NCBI GenBank assembly: GCA_050084985.1
Contig: JBITNC010000001.1
Span: 29,388,001-29,452,000, forward strand
Direction: 5' to 3'
DNA length: 64,000 nt
Source of the DNA: Nageia nagi
Taxonomy: Eukaryota; Pinophyta
Shown here one piece after another: positions 59,993 through 64,000 of the stretch. The position numbers and the translations under genes are program-made. The notes below the pieces were generated by a model. That model was not told the origin of the DNA, ran no database searches, and saw only the letters and a program-made list of their open reading frames with translations. Numbering within the stretch: position 1 is the first letter of the stretch; each line of letters starts with the position of its first letter.

Positions 59993-62898
59993 TGCTACAA
60001 AAAAGAGTAAATATGCAATAAGAATGCAAACTTTTGCAATTTTCCATCTATACATATAAAACATCTAATAAGCAAACATGTCCCACATGTGCAAACTTAT
60101 TAACCACGATCCATAGAAGGATAAAGTTGGGGTTGTTTTCTTGTATAGAATTAGGCCTTCACCTGGATGCCCGCAAGGTGGAGCCCAGGTACTACCAGTC
60201 CTCAACCAGTTCACCTTGGTCAGTAATATACTCTCACAAGGAGAAGTACTAACTATTTTCCAAGGATCCGACGTATCTTGGACCGGCCATTTTAATTATC
60301 TTGATTAAGGTTTTCAATTTTCCTCCTAGGTTATCAGGATAATCCTTGAATGGACGTGCGGACATTTGGTATCACTACACACATGCCTATCCACCTAATA
60401 GAGTTATGTCCAATCCAACAGAGGTCTTAGGGGCAATTAAGACGGACTTACCACCACTTAGGTCTTCGGACTAAAAAGGCTCCAGTCTGCCCTGTCCTCA
60501 TCTCGTGGCTCCCAAACAAGTCATGTTGTGGAAAATACGTGCGGATGTATTCATTTTAAGGGTTACTTTCAAGATTTTGTGTATTTGCAAGTATAAAGCA
60601 AATGTGCAAAAAATATAAAGTAAAATGAAAATACTCCATCCACACGAACTTGAAACCTTAAGAGTCCAATGGGTTTTGTACTAACCCCTAAAGGACTTTT
60701 ACATTTTTCATATTTTTGCTCAAGTTTAAAAATAATGAATTTTACAAAGGCTAAGTCCTACTTAGCATTAATCCATAACTTAAACATGTATTATTCCATG
60801 ACTTAAAATTAAGTATTAAACATGCATCATGCATTATTTAACTTAAAATTTTAAGTACTAAGCATGCTTTAATCCTAACAATGTTAAGAGGCATGCATTT
60901 TAAACTTAGCATGCAAGATCTATTTAGCATGCAAGATCCATAAAGATTTAAGTAAAAAATTATAAAAATCCCCCCCCATTTTTACTTAAAGTGCTAACAA
61001 CTTGGATGCTAAAGATTATGTTTAAGTATGGTTTCTCCCTATTTTTCACTTAAGGGGTCATCCCTAAAAAAGGGTCTTTGAAGTATCTAGTTTAAGTAAA
61101 TATAGCCTTTGTTTACTTAAAAAAGACTTAGGGAAAAAAAACCTTTAAATATTTAAGTTTGACTAAGGCAAAAAATCAAATCAAATTTATAGTGGGTAAA
61201 AAAAAAATTAAATACCCAACAACTAGAGTTGAAAAAAAAAATTTAAAGGGCCATGTGTAAGCCTCATGGAGGTGGAGAGGCTGGGCAGAGGTGGCAGGAG
61301 AGACCAAAGTGTGTAGAAGGGTGGTGAGTCACGTGGAGTGTGAGAGGCTGGGCTGCAGAGGGAGTCCAAGGCGGCAAGGAGGCCACATGAGGCTGTGGGG
61401 CGGCTGTTGACCAGCCCAGTTCGCGGAGGAACAAGTACACGGAGACGAGAGGATCAGAGGGTGGCGGGATGGCGGTCGAGGCATATTCGGCGATCATGGT
61501 AGCCATAAAACTCTAGCTTCATCATGCATCTTTGTCAAACAATGCGCAGGCTATCTTGGTGCTTCCAGTTTGTGTAGATTCGGCGATCATTGGCAAGCAA
61601 TTCATGTGCACAGTCTGCGCTTCCATTTTGTGTATAGTCTACAAGCAGGGCAGTCCATGGAACGTTGTCTGCATCCTGTAGCATTGCAGATGATTTATGG
61701 ACCCGTTCAAAGTATCCGTTTGATGCATATCCTGCGATCGTTGAAGTACATGAAGCAATGTCTGGGGGATATCCTACAATCATTGCAGTCCACAGAACCT
61801 TATTCTGCATCATGCATCATGTCAAACAGTTCGAGTGCCTTCTCTGCTGCTTCCATGGTCACGCCTAGCTGACGAGGGAGGAGGCTGCAGGGGAGGTGTT
61901 CGTTTTGTGCATATCCTGTGAACATTGCAGTCCAGAAGCGATGTCTGCATGTTGGCGAGAGGGATGGTGGTCGCGCGCTGCAGCTGTGGGAGGAGCGTGC
62001 GCGAAGGCGGGTGGGAGGAGCGTGCGCAAAGAGGTGGAGGCGGGCGGGACAATAATAATTTTATTTGCGCTGCCCCCAAATTTGATAATTTTATATGGTT
62101 TAATTTTTTAATCGTGACCCCCCCTATATATTTTTTTAATTATATTTTAAACGAATTTAAAATAAATAAAAATATATATATATTTTTGATTATATTTTAA
62201 ACAAAAATATAAAATATATATTATTGAGTGCCTTTAAAATTTTGTAATAAAACTAAAAAAATTGTCCTCCTCTAATTTTTTTGTAAATGTTCATGCCTTT
62301 GCTTAGGAACATATCAATAACTCACTAATGGTAGTATATATGAGAAATTTAAGCAAATAGTAATAACATAATTAATGTTAGTATATATTGCAAGTTTCAT
62401 CATATATTGATCAATTGAACCAACACATACATTTAAGTTCAACATAATAAATTAACTTTCACTTGTGTTTACTTTAAACAAGAAAAGTAAACCTCAAGAA
62501 ATTAGTTGCTACTAACAAACAAAATGTTAGTAAAAATATTTGCATTTCATAGTATCCTCTTAAAAAAGGTGTAGCATGTATTAAGCATTTTTGTAAAAAA
62601 TGCTACTAACATAAGAGGTTAGTATAGGAAAAAAAATACTTGCATTGTCATTTTAATCATATTTTGCAAGAAATAAGCTCCAATATCTCACAAAATATGT
62701 TAGTATCTAATGCAATAATCCATAAGATAACCAAATAAGGAGGAAATTTATACCTTTTCTTAAAATTTACCTCACCAATGGGGTGTAAGATGAGGAATGA
62801 AGAAGGATGAAGAACCTCTAAGATGTAGCTTCCACACCAAAAGAAGAGCTTCCACACCAAGAAGAGCTTCTATACCAAGAAGAAGAGCTTCCACAACA
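59993..62898 (-). other. 2.9-kb leader of element D with candidate intron
   Basis: Between primer site and gag. A splice-donor-like CCATTGGTGAG|GTAAATTTT lies at 62771/62770 and an acceptor-like TTTACTCTTTTTTGTAG|CA directly before the gag ATG (59995/59994), giving a possible 2776-bp intron. The gag-proximal part, about 60000-60850 (and more loosely to about 61200), is shared with element C's leader; 61245-62095 is an inserted-looking GC-rich block (separate entry); 62100-62760 is AT-rich. A small triplication of GAAGCTCTTCTTGGTGTG lies at 62815-62895. Confidence 0.65.
61245..62095 (-). pseudogene. GC-rich block with PPR-coding sequence inside element D leader
   Basis: Much more GC-rich than the surrounding leader and absent from the leader of element C. 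On the minus strand the open frame 61813-61535 reads NKVLWTAMIVGY, TSTIAGYASNGYFERVHKSS, NVPWTALLVDYTQNGSADCA, and another frame begins MATMIAEYAS at 61506. These are repeats of the PPR pattern V-SWTAMIAGYAQNG. TGGACTGCAATG-like words recur at least four times between 61930 and 61500. It is either a fragment of a host PPR gene picked up by the retrotransposon or a later nested insertion; no ends with TIRs or TSD were found. Confidence 0.65.
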
Positions 62899-62912
62899 TG
62901 GCTCTGATACCA
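62899..62912 (-). other. primer-binding site of element D
   Basis: Minus strand TGGTATCAGAGCCA, 2 bp after the 5' LTR, complementary to initiator tRNA-Met. Confidence 0.93.
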
Positions 62913-62914
62913 AT

Positions 62915-63396
62915 TGAAGGATTTGAACTAGATCTAAACAAATCCTCAAGGACCTAAGACTAGGAAACTCAATCATACACAAGATAACACAATCACACAA
63001 GATAACACAAGTGTAATGTGGTTCCTCCCTCCTTGGGAGTACATCCACAACTAGTATCTCAATTCTCAAGTATGCCCCTCTTACAACTATTCTCTTCCTC
63101 TCCTACACAACTAGTAGAGTAATCTTACTCCAAAAACTTAGTTATGTTACAAGAGGAGAGGCCCTCTATTTATAGCTTGAGAGCACCTCCCTAACCTCCT
63201 TTTAACCCAAGGGTAAGGTTAGGGTTACAATAAATGTATCACCTAACTTTAACCTACCAACTAACCACTTGGTAAAGTCAAAGTCTACATATTAAAGAAT
63301 TCAATTAATCTCTTAAGGTATCTACATACCCTTAAGTGATTAATTGAATTTACAAGGAGTTTAGATATTCACAATATTTCATTACAAATTCTAACA
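62915..63396 (-). repeat. 5' LTR of element D
   Basis: 482 bp, about six differences from the LTR at 54769-55250. TATAAATAGAGGGCC near 63165-63180 is the likely promoter. Confidence 0.95.
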
Positions 63397-63401
63397 GTAT
63401 T
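63397..63401. repeat. target-site duplication of element D, right
   Basis: GTATT, as at 54764-54768; it belongs to the interrupted hAT codons. Confidence 0.92.
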
Positions 63402-63998
63402 GGACTCCATGTGCTTGTCATTGCATTGATCTTCTTTTGGAGGACATAGGAAAAATGGCTTGGGTGAAAGAGGTGGTTGACCAAGCTAGGAAAATCACGA
63501 GCTACATCTATCTTATCTTGTTTTATCTTATCATATTTTTTTCTTATCTTATATTCTTACTCTTAGACTATCTTGATTCTTAATTTCTTATTTTGTGTTA
63601 CCAAGTATATTTATAATATAACCACTGTTCTTAGTATGATGAGGAGGTACACCAACGACAGGGACTACTTGTGCCCAAGAGTTATACGTTTTGTCTCCAA
63701 TTTCATCAGCCTTCAGTTGCTATTTCAGAACATGCATGAGTTGCGTTCCATGTTTGTTTCTAGAGAGTGGAGTGATACAGCCATGAGAACGATGCCAGAG
63801 GGTATGGTCGTGTCTTCATTAATATCCATGGATGATTGTTGAGTGATGCTCAAAGAGATTTGTAGTGTGACAGGACCACTTGTACAAGTCCTATGTCTGG
63901 TTGATAGTGATAGGCCCACTATGGGCTATTTGTGTGAGGCTATGGCTAGGGCCAAGGAGGCCATAATGCATTATTATATTGACCACCCTGATGAGGAT
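63402..63998 (+). pseudogene. hAT transposase, continuation right of element D
   Basis: Directly continues the DUF659 domain: TPCACHCIDLLLEDIGKMAW (the CAAHCIDL block of plant hAT proteins), then KEVVDQARKITS. An AT-rich intron follows (about 63505-63595; acceptor CCAAG near 63606, donor unclear). The next exon has VLSMMRRYTN, CPRVIRFVSNFISLQLLFQN, MHELRSMFVSREW, then a TGA after SLISMDDC, then EICSVTGPLVQVLCLVDSDR and MGYLCEAMARAKEAIMHYY. It runs off the window before the C-terminal dimerisation domain. Removing element D and one GTATT restores the frame across the join. Confidence 0.87.
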
Positions 63999-64000
63999 AA

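Larger units (their letters stand above)
54769..63396 (-). mobile_element. complete young Ty1/copia retrotransposon D (8628 bp)
   Basis: Minus-strand element with two 482-bp LTRs (right one is the 5' LTR), tRNA-Met primer site, 2.9-kb leader, gag-protease-integrase-RT-RNase H, repeat-bearing 3' UTR and polypurine tract, flanked by GTATT. The LTRs differ at about six positions by eye (about 1.2 %), so insertion is recent compared with element C (about 7 %). It sits inside the DUF659 part of a hAT transposase gene. The polyprotein is interrupted by a TAG and several frame breaks despite the young LTRs. Confidence 0.95.

Noticed and set aside
62899-62912. TGGTATCAGAGCCA motifs (also 33296, 6632, 8219, 44825) as tRNA genes
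   Set aside because: Only the 3' acceptor end of initiator tRNA-Met is matched, next to LTRs; there is no cloverleaf, so they are primer-binding sites.

Overview
The window looks like nuclear DNA of a land plant with a large, repeat-swollen genome, possibly a gymnosperm (low confidence on the taxon). The reasons are long AT-rich stretches, no intact host gene, tRNAiMet-primed Ty1/copia elements with TATAAATAG boxes in their LTRs, an L1-type LINE, a plant-type BED/DUF659 hAT transposase, and decayed pentatricopeptide-repeat (PPR) and expansin sequences. I found no rRNA, tRNA, CRISPR or bacterial-type operon.

Layout, left to right. 1-5307: the 3' part of a + strand copia element (A). Its 3' LTR abuts an older copia remnant (B, minus strand, 5308-6843). 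8208-8693: an orphan primer-binding site plus LTR. 8.7-15.4 kb: AT-rich sequence with several small tandem arrays. 15475-21360: a nearly complete, long-dead L1-like LINE flanked by a perfect 15-bp target-site duplication (TSD). 21.65-22.33 kb: a minus-strand expansin-family pseudogene. 24.84-25.56 kb: a GC-richer, promoter-like island. 26.5-27.0 kb: a fold-back repeat. 27.9-28.8 kb: a tandemly duplicated PPR pseudogene. 30.15-32.26 kb: an array with a palindromic core. 32818-41535: an 8.7-kb copia-related element (C) inserted in another PPR pseudogene with a GGGTT duplication. 42842-43761: a Mutator-like TIR element with a 9-bp TSD. 44.6-44.8 kb: an LTR remnant. 47.4-49.3 kb: an RNase H fragment among tandem arrays (about 60 bp and 257 bp units). 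50.75-51.97 kb: a decayed transposase-like gene. 53.72 kb to the end: a hAT transposase gene split by a young 8.6-kb copia element (D, minus strand, 54769-63396) with a GTATT duplication and 482-bp LTRs that differ at about six positions by eye.

Elements A, C and D form one related group: similar LTRs, initiator-Met primer site (C and D), polypurine tract and a long repeat-bearing 3' untranslated region. C and D also share about 800 bp of 5' leader. A and D encode a recognisable gag-protease-integrase-RT-RNase H polyprotein. C instead carries an unrelated, unrecognised decayed reading frame ending in a coiled-coil-like region, so it looks like a non-autonomous relative. D's leader additionally holds a GC-rich block with PPR-coding sequence. 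A and D share an in-frame TAG in the integrase, so at least this lesion (or a recoding site) predates the two copies.

Nothing here appears able to make a full-length functional protein as read. The value of the window is its record of nested insertions, a candidate gene capture by a retrotransposon, and a non-autonomous element with unknown cargo. All similarities are judged by eye from translated motifs; no database search was run.
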